Source: Sphaerolaimus hirsutus (taxonomy: Eukaryota; Nematoda; Chromadorea; Monhysterida; Sphaerolaimidae). Taken from it: a DNA stretch of 64,000 nt. The DNA is taken from positions 5,409,469 through 5,473,468 of the forward strand of contig OZ038453.1 of the NCBI GenBank assembly GCA_964036195.1, given 5' to 3'. Made by a program: the position numbers and the translations under genes. Each line of letters starts with the position of its first letter. Within the stretch, counting starts at the first letter, position 1. Shown one piece after another: positions 10,953 through 23,022 of this stretch. Below the pieces are notes generated by a model. The model did no database searches, was not told the origin of the DNA, and was given only the letters and a program-made list of their open reading frames with translations.

Positions 10953-12262
10953 TGTAACCTGCTCAAGTGGTAATCCCAAAAAATGTTGAATACCTTGATA
11001 AATGACAGTGGGCTACACACAATATATCCATACAGTGTTTTCAGTTTATTTATCTGCCTATGACTGTCCAATTTTCTGCCAATGGCTCTCATTCACACAC
11101 AAATTACTATGCCTAGCTTAAGAACATACAAAGGGTGGAATTTATTGATTCCCCAATTCAACACAGTACAAAGTATGCCAACTTTTATGGTAGTCCCAGT
11201 GATGTCATCCAGTGACATCATTTAAATGAAAAGAATGATGTCACTTTGTGCAAGTGTTTATTGAAGTACACATGGAGCTAAAATACAGTTATTATACATT
11301 TTATTTCAAAGTTAACAGTTGGTAGGAGTGAATCACCAGTCAAATTAAAGGCTTTGTATACACATTTTACCATTAAAATGGAAGATTGATCTGGAAAGTT
11401 ATCAACTGTTGACAACTGCTAACAGGTGTTTCACCAGAAGTCAAGGTTTTGTATATGCATTTTACCATGAAAGTTTAGAATGTTCTGGAAAGTTAGTAAC
11501 AGTTGGCAACTGATGGTGAATCATAACTGTACATAAGCAGGAATATAAAAGGGCAGAATTTAGCACTGATTCTCATTATTCTACACTACATTTGAACAAA
11601 CTTACTAAAGTATTGTGATTATATTGAAACTGCCTTATTGGACTGTACTCTTTGTGAGAGGTCCAATTCTCCCTTTTTGGCTGGAGAGTCTTGTCTCTGG
11701 CATCACCGGGGTCAAGCCAACCTATAACGCTGCCTCGGGCATAACCGGGGTGAAGCTAAAAAAGCGCTGCCTCGGGCACAACCAGGGTTAAGCCAAGCAG
11801 TTTCTACCTGTTTTGAGATCAGTGCATCTCAGTATATTTCATTCCTTTCATTTGTTTACACTTGAATACCAACTGTTGAAGTACAAGGGTTTGTTTTTAC
11901 ATCTGTTTGCTTGTTACACAGTTTTTATCACCTTTACAATTTTCTAGTCTCTTTTAAGCATCAAGAACAAGAATAAACTTTTCAAGTAATTTGCATTGCT
12001 TATTTTGTCGACTGAAATAAATAACTTAGTTCCTGTTCTAACCCAAAACATGTGGCGAGCAATTCTATAACTCAATTGAAAAGTATAAAGTAAAGTGATT
12101 GCAACTAATGAACCAATCAATGCGACCCAAAGAATCAGTAGCAATTGAACTAGGTTCACTTTAATAGGTTTCTACCCATATAGTGCCATTTTTACACAAC
12201 ATTTTACCTGCAGAAACTAAGCCATAGTTTTAGCGCACAGAAACCTAGTTCCCCGTGTTACA
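10953..12262 (+). repeat. 5' LTR of gag-only retrotransposon
   Basis: 1310 bp with TGTAAC...GTTACA ends. Candidate promoter region: 'ggaatataaaagggcag' near 11542 gives a TATAAAA box. Downstream are tandem copies of a roughly 35-41-bp unit containing 'ctgcctcgggcataacc' and 'ggggtcaagcc' (11700-11800). The minus-strand 71-codon ORF here (11944-12159) is repeated in the other LTR and is non-coding noise. Confidence 0.85.
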
Positions 12263-13304
12263 GTAGTGGTGAGCGCAGCAGCTTGAAAACATTTTAGCAC
12301 ACTCTTTGTGTAAATTTTTCAAGTAGAGACATAAACCTACCATCTTCCTTTAATTTTTTAGTCACCATTCAACACCTTTCATTTCCATAGCAAAAAAGTA
12401 TTCTATTCAATATCTATCCTAAAATCTATTGGACAATACATTCAACTACAGATCCATCAAACTCATTCAATATCAAAAGCTAATAGTTCTAACATTGCAC
12501 ACCTGAACATTGGATCACACCGACATCAGACCTCAAAGGACGATCAGGACAATTTGGACCAACACACAACTGTCAACAGGTGACAATTTTTGCTTTTGTG
12601 TATTTGCTTGTAGTGTTTGAAAGAACAACTTTACCAATAGTTGGAAAATAGTTGAAGAACTAAGTGTTGTTGCCATTTGTCAATTTACCAAGTCTCCTGA
12701 GAACACAATTTTTATCTTACCAAGTTACCTGCAGCAGAAGACCGAATCACTATTCAATTGATGATAGCCAGGACCAACTTTGCCCCAATTTACAAAATAA
12801 ATAGATTAACAGACCCAAGTCTCCCGAGAACACAAGTTTTATTTTAGTGAGTTACTTGCAGCAGAAGACCTAATTGATATTCGATTGATGATAGCCAGGA
12901 CCAGCTCTGCCCCAATTTGAAGATAGATAAACAAATACATTAACAGTTCCTTATCTGGCAACCACAAATTGTGCAAACAATAAGACATCAAATATATTTT
13001 ATATACTTAAATAAAATATTATCAGAAAATTGATCTGCAAGAGTATTTTTTCAAAACTTTTTCCCTGAGTAATCAAAATTTTAATATGGTTATGGAGAGT
13101 TTAGTCCATATATTTCCTTAAACATGGAAAAATATTCCAAAAATGGATATATTTTGCAGTAATGGTCTGTGCATTGATCTTTACAAAGTAACGTCTTCTG
13201 GTATGGAACCAATTAGTAGTAAGATAAAAATGGTGACATCAAGTGACTTTGATATACTAAATTTATCTTGGGAACATATAATCACCCTCACTAGGGCCAC
13301 ATAA

Positions 13305-15307
13305 ATGGAATTGGCACATTCGAATATTACAGAACCATCCCCATACTGTTTCATACAGGGAACTTATTGTGCTCAGAGAGCAGTAGTACTTTCACAGAAT
13401 TTAGATAAGTTTATAACAAAACTGCATGCAGAAGAGCCTGGCGTACTGGATATTGAAGTAAATATAGATTTGTTTGAGGCTTTGAAAAAACAAATTGATG
13501 AGCAATTTCATAAAATAGCTATGCATGCATACAACAGGGATTTTCCACATGAACAGGGAAAAAGTAGAATTTTTCATGCATGTGAGCTGCTTGATATCGA
13601 GAAAATATGCAGTTCACCAAGTTACGATTCACCTGGAAGTGGTGTTTCCAGTAATGAAAATCTGAAGGTTTCAGATCAGGTGGTTGCCAATCAATTCACC
13701 ATCAACACAACACATAACTCAGTATTGAAATATCCAAGGAATATTGAATCATGTTATGAGTGAGATCAGGGAGGTGGAAAGTGGATCCCTGTAAAGAACA
13801 ATGGTTATACGAATCAACCACTGAATAACACATATGTTACCTATGTACATCCAAACGGCCATCAATTGGCTCCAGCATGCACTACAACAACTGTTGCTAG
13901 CATGTGGAACATTGATAACATGCAACAAACTAGGTACCAAACCCCAAATGTGCATGTGCCCATAAATGAACAAAACACTGTATCCATTTCTACAACTGCA
14001 GCATATCCAACACATGCAAATAATACAAGGCACAATATGGCCTGTTATGATAGACCAAATATACAAACTTCAACCATGCCAATGAACCAATCTATCAGCC
14101 AAGATGTGTTTAACAGTGAGAAGCTAGCACATAGAAAACCATGCTGTGTAACAGGATCAAATGCAATACCTCTGAACTCAAAGAAGTTATTTCCATCAAA
14201 CAATCTTAATAAAAATAATCACAATGTGAATATTGGATGTCGTCAACAACAACCCGCTACAAATTCATATCTCCCATTGGATGATCACAATTTTAAAGCA
14301 AAGCAACCTGCAATAGAAAATGTAAATATTGACCCGATTACTGCTGACAAAATATCTTTATCATTTAATAGAAATATTCCAGTGTTCACAGGGATCCCAA
14401 ATCAAGATTTTGCAGTTGACCAGTGGATTGAGATGGTTGAGGAGTATTTTCAAGAATACAACATACGTGACAATGCATTACATGCTAGATTGGTCAAAAA
14501 ATGTCTGTCTAATTTTGCTCACATTGCTACACTTGAATTGGTTGAAGATGATAGAAACTCATGGGAACAAATAAAACAAATGCTCCTATGTAGGTTTGAA
14601 CACGATGCAACTATGTTTAAGCATCAGAAGTTTTGCCAATTTCAACAGGGTAGACTAGACCCTGTTGAATTCTTTTATCAGAAAATGCATTTGGCAATTC
14701 GCAGTTATGGGAATAAAAGTAATTGGACACCATCAGATTATGAGGCAATAATATCATAATTTATTGCAGGGCTGAATCCAAATATTAGACAAAAACTTAA
14801 TGAAATAAGAGTTACCAAGGAATTGTTGCTAGCAGGACAACATTTTTCAATTCAGGATATTTATTGTGTTTGCCAGTTAAAAAGTCACATTCTCAATCCA
14901 GCTGGTATCACTCCAGAGAGATATACTAAGTGGCAACATAGATTTGCAGAAAATTCAGTGGAAAGTGATAGTGAAAATACATTGTATCCAAATTATGATC
15001 AAACTGCAACTAATTTTGGATTCAAACAACAATCAATTTCTATGAAAATCCAGATAATATGGAAGCTATTCATGATCATGGGTCATATCATGTAGGAGAT
15101 AACTTGAGAGGGGGGAATGACATGGATTCAATGAGTTTCCATGAGTATAACTCAGGAGATTCAGAAGAAGATATAGAAAATTTACATCAATTCATGATGG
15201 CAACTCCTGTGAATTCATCTAAAATTAGTAACATAAAGGCACTGAGTGGACCACCCCACAAAAATACCAATACAATAACTATGAGAGATCAAGCACAATC
15301 ACTGTAG
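13305..15307 (+). pseudogene. Retrotransposon Gag remnant with stops and frameshift
   Basis: ATG 13305 opens a frame interrupted by TGA (13761-13763) and TAA (14757-14759). All three segments to about 15050 are in the same frame. A frame change follows near 15030-15060 before the last segment (to 15307). The middle holds a Gag-like block, IPVFTGIPNQDF ... QWIEMVEEYF ... WEQIKQMLLCRFE ... FCQFQQGRLDPVEFFYQKM, the helical capsid-type region of Ty3/gypsy-class Gag (retrotrans_gag-like). No CCHC knuckle and no protease, RT or integrase follow. The first 150 residues are unrecognised. The lesions indicate an inactive copy whose Gag frame decayed after insertion. Confidence 0.75.
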
Positions 15308-15309
15308 TG

Positions 15310-16510
15310 CCAAACAACTTGTGGGAAAAAGTAAGGACTTATGTTGAAAGCAAGACTTGTTAAAAAAGCAAGAAGCCTCAGCTGCAAACATCCGTAAATT
15401 GACTAATTTGTTTGCCTCATATTCCCAGAAGACTGATACGTTGATAGTAGAGCAAGGTCAACTTAATAGGAAGATTTGCACATCGATGAACTTTGCTGGA
15501 TCTGATGACCAAAAGTACATGTAATGATAACATAAATAGGTCCAGGAGTGTTACACGTTCAATATATTATAATTCATCAAATCAACATAAATAATTTATA
15601 ATTAAAATAAATTATTAAATAAATTAAATAAATAATCTATAAATAATGAATCTAGAGTCAGGTTGAAAGGAGCCAAGCAGTGTACAATAATGGGACTGAA
15701 GATGGCATGGATTCAGATCACCAGTGAGTCTGTCCACCAGTATGAAGGAGCATTTTATAATTTTTAGTGATAGTCAGTTAAGTTATATTTAGTTAAATAA
15801 TTAAGTAATTTATAAGGATGTTAACAAATTTACTATATACTATTGTTATTGCCTAAAATATTGTGAGAGATAATATCCTGGGAATGCCTTTGGACAATGT
15901 GCTTGTTGTAGATACAATTCTAGGAAGTCACCAAGGGCAGGCATACATACTGTGAAGGACAGTGTCAGACCTGTTCAAATTGGACATGAATTTGTCAGTC
16001 AGTAAGTTTCAGGGGCATTAAATATTCATGGAAATGTATGAAAAATAATAAAAGTATTGATTCATGCAGCATTAACAAATATCTTAGTGTTATCATTGTC
16101 ATTGTGGAGCAAAATAGAACAACAACAAAATTAAAACAACTTCACAAAAGTTCACGTCATATAAGAGTGAACAAAGAAGGTAATGCATTTGAGCAATTGA
16201 AGGGAATATTACCGACATTGCTCATGCAAATTCAAATGATGGGATGTATTCATTAGCATTGCAATATTTTACTCCTATGTGGAGAATCAATTGAGTCAGC
16301 CATCAAGGCTAAATACAATGAGTGAGAGGGTTTTCACCCTAATTTAATATTGACTCCCAAGCACTGCAAAATCACTCCCCTATCTGAATAATCCTTTTAT
16401 GTAAGCCAAGAGGGCAAAATACAATGAGTGGGAGGGTCTTAACTCCAATTCAGTGATGATCCTGCTTGTGCCTAAATAGTGTGTAGCACCTGATGACATT
16501 CTTCCACTTT
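15310..16510. other. Retrotransposon interior without recognisable pol
   Basis: Between the gag remnant and the nested MITE the sequence is AT-rich, with short ORFs (for example 16038-16256) lacking RT, RNase H or integrase motifs. The pol region is absent, not merely mutated. Confidence 0.6.
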
Positions 16511-16517
16511 GTGGGTA

Positions 16518-16965
16518 CCGTATTTCCTCGAAATACCCCCCCTTGAAATACCCCCCCCCCCTCGTTTGACCCCCCCCCTCTCGAGACCACTATGAAACAA
16601 TCACCCCCCCCTCGAAATACCCCCCCCCCAAATTGAGTGTAAAGGGAACGTACATGACAATAACTGTAGTTTGTGTTCAGTGTACTGCAGAACACACGTT
16701 AAAACAATGTCGGTGTCACGTTAGAACAGTGTACATACCATCTACATACTAATATTAGTCTACAGAACCTTATAAATGGCGGTTTTTGTTGCATTTTTCG
16801 ACGTCTGCGTACGTTTCAGACGACAATTTCGTACTTGGTTTTCAAAAATTTTCTTGTGAAACAATAACCCCCCCCCTCGAAATACCCCCCCCCTCGTTTA
16901 ACCCCCCCCCTCTCGGGACCACTATGAAACAATCACCCCCCGGGGGGTATTTCGAGGAAATACGG
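16518..16965. mobile_element. TA-flanked MITE, CCGTATT family, copy c
   Basis: Ends CCGTATTTCCTCGAAATAC and GTATTTCGAGGAAATACGG with TA on both sides (16516-16517 and 16966-16967). CCCCTCGAAATA tracts sit at both ends and the core matches copies a, b and d. It inserted into the interior of the LTR retrotransposon, so it is younger than that insertion. Confidence 0.8.
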
Positions 16966-17074
16966 TAATTACCATTTTGCAGAATACAGTGTCTGCATTT
17001 CCTGTAAATGTTTTGACCCTCACCAGTGAGTAATGAGTCAGTTTTGAGAAAACTGAAGTGAGAGGGGGGAATAC

Positions 17075-18417
17075 TGTAACCTGCTCAAGTGGTAATCCCA
17101 AAAAATGTTGAATACCTTGATAAATGACAGTGGGCTACACACAATATATCCATACAGTGTTTTCAGTTTATTTATCTGCCTATGACTGTCCAATTTTCTG
17201 CCAATGGCTCTCATTCACACACACATTACTATGCCTAGCTTAAGAACATACAAAGGGTGGAATTTATTGATTCCCCAATTCAACACAGTATGCCAACTTT
17301 TATGGTAGTCCCAGTGATGTCATCCAGTGACATCATTGAAATGAAAAGAATGATGTCACTTTGTGCAAGTATTTATTGAAGTACACATGGAGCTAAAATA
17401 CAGTTATTATACATTTTATTTCAAAGTTAACAGTTGGTAGGAGTGAATCACCAGTCAAATTATAGGCTTTGTATACACATTTTACCATTAAAATGGAAGA
17501 TTGTTCTGGAAAGTTATCAGCTGTTGACAACTGCTAACAGGTGTTTCACCAGAAGTCAAGGTTTTGTATATGCATTTTACCATGAAAGTGTAGAATGTTC
17601 TGGAAAGTTAGTAACAGTTGGCAACTGATGGTGAATCATCAACTGTACATAAGCAGGAATATAAAAGGGCAGAATTTAGCACTGATTCTCATTATTCTAC
17701 ACTACATTTGAACAAACTTACTGAAGTATTGTGATTATATTGAAACTGCCTTATTAGACTGTACTCTTTGTGAGAGGTCCAATTCTCCCTTTTTGGCTGG
17801 AGAGTCTTGTCTCGGGCATCACCGGGGTCCAGCCAACCTATAATGCTGCCTCGGGCATAACCGGGGTCAAGCCAACCTATAACGCTGCCTCGGGCATAAC
17901 CGGGGTCAAGCTAAAAAAGCGCTGCCTCGGGCACAACCGGGGTTAAGCCAAGCAGTTTCTACCTGTTTTGAGATCAGTGCATCTCAGTATATTTCATTCC
18001 TTTCATTTGTTTACACTTGAATACCAACTGTTGAAGTACAAGGGTTTGTTTTTAAATCTGTTTGTCTGTTACACAGTTTTTATCACCTTTACAATTTTCT
18101 AGTCTCTTTTAAGCATCAAGAACAAGAATAAACTTTTCAAGTAATTTGCATTGCTGTTTTTGTCAACTGAAATAAATAACTTAGTTCCTGTTCTAACCCA
18201 AAACAGGTGGCGAGCGATTCTATAACTCAATTGAAAAGTATAAAGTAAAGTGATTGCAACTAATGAACCGATCAATGCGACCCAAAGAATCAGTAGCAAT
18301 CGAACTAGGTTCACTTTAATAGGTTTTTACCCATATAGTGCCATTTTTACACAACATTTTACCTGCAGAAACTAATCCATAGTTTTGGCGCACAGAAACC
18401 TAGTTCCCCACGTTACA
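17075..18417 (+). repeat. 3' LTR of gag-only retrotransposon
   Basis: 1343 bp, a direct copy of 10953-12262 with scattered differences and one additional unit of the internal 'ctgcctcgggcataacc' tandem repeat (17810-17950). Preceded by the polypurine tract GAGAGGGGGGAAT. Confidence 0.85.
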
Positions 18418-21009
18418 GAGCCCAGTTGTCTCTGTGGTCTAGCGGTTTGGGCACACGTTGAAACTTGGGGGCAATATTGACACAACTCCCCTCTACTTTG
18501 CATGAAGTCGGGGGTCGCGGCGACCCCTTAGAGGGTGGGTTGCCATAAGTGCAAAAAAATTTATTGGCTTTTCTGGTGTCCTGCACAGGTCCGGCACCCA
18601 GTGATTTCTGAGCTGTGGGAGGGGTGTAAATCTAAAATTTTGGGGATGTGTTACCAACACCCCTCCCCTACTGTACACTATTCAATAATGTGAGATAAAT
18701 GTGAAAAATTTCTAAAATATGGTTTATTCTCTTTAAAACACGACCACACAATAGATGAATGACAAATAATTCACTTTTACTTTCAATTCACAAATGATTT
18801 ACTATTAGACACTTGAAGAGCTGGTTTACAATACTTTAAAGTGAATGGTTTGATGATTAAAGTGATGTAAAGAACAACACATCTAAAATGCCTGCATTGC
18901 AAAATTTTTGTTTCTGCAATGATGTCATTATGGTGTCATAAAATCCCCCCCCCCCCAAATAAATTTGGCAATGCAGGCATTTGGGGGGTATGGTTCTTTT
19001 AGCGATAGAAAAGCGCCAGAAAAATGGGCGCCAAGCGCCAATAGCGCCATGGCGCCATACGGAAACTGGGTGCCAGGCGCCAAGGACGCCACAGAAAATG
19101 GGCGCCAAGCGCCAATGGCGCCATGGCGCCATTTGGAAAGAGAGCGCCAGGCGCCAAGGGCGCCACGGAAAGAGGGCGCCAAGCGCCAAGGGCGCCATGG
19201 CGCCATTTGAAAAACAGGGCGCCAGGCGCCAATGGCGCCAGGGTGAAAAGGTAAAACACCCTGCCTCTGCTTCAAATATCCCTCCAGCACGTTATTTTAT
19301 TTTCCCCAGGATGTATTCAACAGAAGCGAAACTGGCAACAAAATTTTCAGCATATAATCATACCAACATACATATGGTATTCAATTCAAACAGAAAAAAA
19401 AAATTCTCATTCAACAAAACAAAGCATTCGCTTCAAGTATCGTATTAATGTCATTTAATACATGCACTTTCCTCTATCCATGGATGTTTTCTTAAAGTGG
19501 ACAAAAATGGAATTTCGACAACTTAAGACTCGCTTTGCGTAAGAACCAAACCTGTGAAGGCACAAAAATTTTTTTTGCGTTTTTTATCGTGTATTTTGAA
19601 TCTACATATAGAAAAACTCAAAATTTCTTTCCATACATATATTCAAAAATGTCATCTTCCTACTAAAAAAATTGATCAAAGTCAAAAGTCACCATTTTTC
19701 GAGCTGTTTTTTGAAAATTCATAACTTTTGCTTGACTTCATCTATCAATATAATATTTTGAATTTTTATTCAGATAGTTGTGGAGATTAATTGGCCCATA
19801 CAAACTTATTTCATCAAACGTTTTTTTCTCACCGAAAATCATGACTGAAATTTTGAAAATGTCACCAAATTTTCAGTTTGTAATTGAGAGCTTAGCTTTT
19901 TCTGCAAAAACTGTGCTCAATTGCATAGTTTATTATAATAATAAAATTTCTAAAAAGTACGCATGCACTTTTTTGCTACAGCAGTTTAAATCAGCTCAAC
20001 CCCTGACTCACCATCACATACAATCCAACTCTGAAGGCTCAGATGAAGTTGCATGAAAAAAGTTTCCATCATAAACATAGGTTATTTTTGCATTGTCTTT
20101 CATTTGTATATCACCATTTTTCATCAAACATAATTTGGAAGGGTTCTTTCATACAAAAATTCACTTTTGATGTAAAAAATTTCACCCCCATTTTTATCAT
20201 GGTTTTGGAATCTACAGACATAGAAACTCAAAATTTCCTTCCATACATATATCCAAAAACATAGTCTTCCTACTAAAAAAATTGATCAAAGTCAAAAGTC
20301 ACCATTTTTTGTGCTGTTTTTTGAAAATTCATAACTTTTGCTTGTCTTCATCTATCAATATAATATTTTGAATTTTTATTAAGATAGTTGTGGAGGTAAT
20401 TTGGCCCATACAAACTTATTTCATAAAATGTTTTTTTCTCACCAAAAATGATGACTGAAATTTTGAAAATGGCACCAAATTTTCAGTTTGTAATTGAGAG
20501 CTTAGCTTTTTTTGCAAAAACTGTGCTCAATTGCATAGTTTATTATAATAAAAAATTTTTTTCTAAAAACTAGGCCTGCACTTTTTTGCTACAGTAATTT
20601 AAATCAGCCCAACCCCTGTCTCACCATCACGTATGTACAATCTAACTCTGAAGGCTCCGATGAAGTTGTATGGAAAAAGTTTCCATCATAAACTGAGGTT
20701 GTTTTTGCATTGTCTTTTTGTATATTACCATTTTTATGAAACAGAATTTGAAAGGGTGCTGTCATACAAAAAAAACACTTTTTCTGCAAATATCACAATC
20801 ATGGATGTGCAATCAAGGTTGAAATGAGACTGAGTTAAACACTAAGACATTTACCTACCGTATTTCTTCTAATAGAATGGCATACCTTTAATAGAATGAC
20901 ACATCCTATAGAACGGCAGGTAATGTACCTGTTGGATCTGCTGCGTATCATTATTTACATATATTTAGGTCCACTTTACAGGAACAAACAACTGTTCGAT
21001 TGTTCATAG

Positions 21010-21377
21010 TAGGGTTGGGAACTGGAAACGGGACCATACCATGGTTCCAAGCATATTTTGTAACCGAGAAACGAGAAACCTCCTACCCAAACTGGAACCA
21101 ATACTCTAGGCATTTACCCAAAACTGAAGATATTACCGAAAGGGGTAATAATCATTACATAGTCAGCAGGGGTCTGGTAGGGGGGGTGGGGGGTTACCCC
21201 CCCCCCAAACGCTCCAGCTAGGTAACTATCTATCCCGGAGGCTGCTCAGCTATCTATCTATCCCAAGGCGAAATTTTTGGTTACTATCCCCCAAACCCCC
21301 CCCCCCCCCAATCCAAAAACATTTTAGAACCAAGAATCGGAACCAAACTTTTTTGAAACTCCCAACCCCCAACCCTA
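21010..21377. mobile_element. Small hAT-type MITE, TAGGGTTGG ends
   Basis: Ends TAGGGTTGGGAACTGG and CCCAACCCCCAACCCTA, flanked by GTTCATAG (21002-21009) and CTTCATAG (21378-21385), a 7 of 8 match. Subterminal motifs are GGAACC/GGTTCC type ('gggaactgg', 'catggttcc', 'gaaccaag', 'ggaacc'). It is non-coding and lies at the centre of the inverted ~610-bp unit cluster. Confidence 0.6.
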
Positions 21378-22499
21378 CTTCATAGCATTCCAACTGCAAG
21401 CAGAAATATAAAATAACCAAATGCCAGCTAAAAGCCACTGTAAGTCAGAACACTGGTACAAATAAACCTGTTCTGGATATTGCACGTAACACACCCATGC
21501 TTGTGATATTTACGGAAAAAGTGAATTTTTGTATGAAAGCACCCTTCCAAATTATGTTTAATAAAAAATGGTGATATACAAATGAAAGACAATGCAAAAA
21601 CAATTTCAGTTTATGATAAAAACTTTTTCCATACAACTTCATCTGAGCCTTCAGAGTTAGATTGTACATACGTGATGGTGAGAAAGGGGTTGGGCTGATT
21701 TAAATTACTGTAGCAAAAAAGTGCAGGCCTACTTTTTAGAAAATTTTTTATTATAATAAACTATGCAATTGAGCACAGTTTTTGCAAAAAAAGCTAAGCT
21801 CTCAGTTACAAACTGAAAATTTGGTGCCATTTTCAAAATTTCAGTCATCATTTTCAGTGAGAAAAAAACATTTTATGAAATAAGTTTGTATGGGCCAATT
21901 AATCTCCACAACTATCTTAATAAAAATTCAAAATATTATATTGATAGACGAAGACAAGCAAAAGTTATGAATTTTCAAAAACTAGCTTGAAAAATGGTGA
22001 CTTTTGACTTTGATCAATTTTTTTAGTAGGAAGACGACATTTTTGGATATCTGTATGGATAGAAATTTTGAGTTTCTATGTCTGTAGATTCCAAATCCAT
22101 GATAAAAATGGGGGTGAAATTTTTTTACATCAAAAGTGAATTTTTGTATGAAAGCACCCTTCCAAATTATGTTTAATGAAAAATGGTGATATACAAATGA
22201 AAGACAATGCAAAAACAACCTATGTTTATGATGGAAACTTTTTTCATGCAACTTCATCTGAGCCTTCAGAGTTGGATTGTATGTGATGGTGAGTCAGGGG
22301 TTGAGCTGATTTAAACTGCTGTAGCAAAAAAGTGCATGCGTACTTTTTAGAATTTTTTTTATTATAATAAACTATGCAATTGAGCACAGTTTTTGCATAA
22401 AAAGCTAAGCTCTCAATTACAAACTGAAAATTTGGTGCCATTTTCAAAATTTCAGTCATGATTCAGTGGGAAAAAAAGTTTGATGAAATAAGTTTGTAT

Positions 22500-22670
22500 A
22501 GTTGAATAGGTGTAATTGGGTGTTTTGTGTGAACCCGCGATTATTATGTTTCAATGATTATTGACTAGGGCTCACCTTGGTTGTGTTGTCAGATCAGTTC
22601 AGTCTAATAAAGTCCTTGTATACAAACTTGGACCCGGGGTTGAGGGACCCCCTCCTAAGTCCCTCCAAAC
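22500..22670 (+). repeat. 5' LTR of Ty3/gypsy element
   Basis: 171 bp, AGTTGAATAGG to CCCTCCAAAC, identical to 25184-25354. An AATAAA signal (ctaataaagtcc) near 22607 is consistent with an R-region polyadenylation signal. Confidence 0.9.
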
Positions 22671-23022
22671 TGGTGCCGCGACCGTGCCCGACTCGGCCCG
22701 ACTTCGCCCGACTACCCGACTTGCCCGACTACCCGACTTGCCCGACTACCGGCGCCCGACATCGTCGACTCGACGCCGACGACTCGTCTACATCGGGATC
22801 CAGCGAAACTGACGTCATCAACGACTACAATTGCCTGACTACCAACGGCATCAACTACGTCGAGCGACCATTGACGTCTGCCGACTACTCACCGCTATCG
22901 ACTATCTACGGCAGTTCAACTTGACAGAAAACGTCCATCGTAGCAGGCTACAGCTGTGCTGACAACTGACTCCCCTGATCAGCTACGACACAGCTAATAC
23001 GAAATGTCGACAATTTCGTACG

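Larger units (their letters stand above)
10953..18417 (+). mobile_element. Non-autonomous LTR retrotransposon (gag remnant only)
   Basis: Two long direct repeats (10953-12262 and 17075-18417) begin TGTAAC and end GTTACA and are flanked by the 4-bp direct repeat GAGC (10949-10952 and 18418-18421). A possible primer-binding site starts TGGTGAGCGCAGC at 12267. The polypurine tract GAGAGGGGGGAAT lies just before the 3' LTR (17060-17072). The interior has a broken gag frame (13305-15307), no pol, and a MITE at 16518-16965. LTRs differ by scattered substitutions and a repeat-unit gain, so the insertion is not young. It needs proteins from an autonomous relative. Confidence 0.85.

Noticed and set aside
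18425-18465. tRNA-like segment (ctctgtggtctagcggtttg)
   Set aside because: It resembles a tRNA A box, but there is no B box at the right distance and no cloverleaf. At most a remnant of a tRNA-derived repeat.
18928-19448. Several overlapping 80-155-codon ORFs on both strands in the GGCGCC array (also at 25592-26080, 56905-57364 and 57525-57963)
   Set aside because: They exist in every frame because the hexamer repeat lacks stop codons. Products are Ala/Pro/Gly/Arg repeats with no unique sequence.
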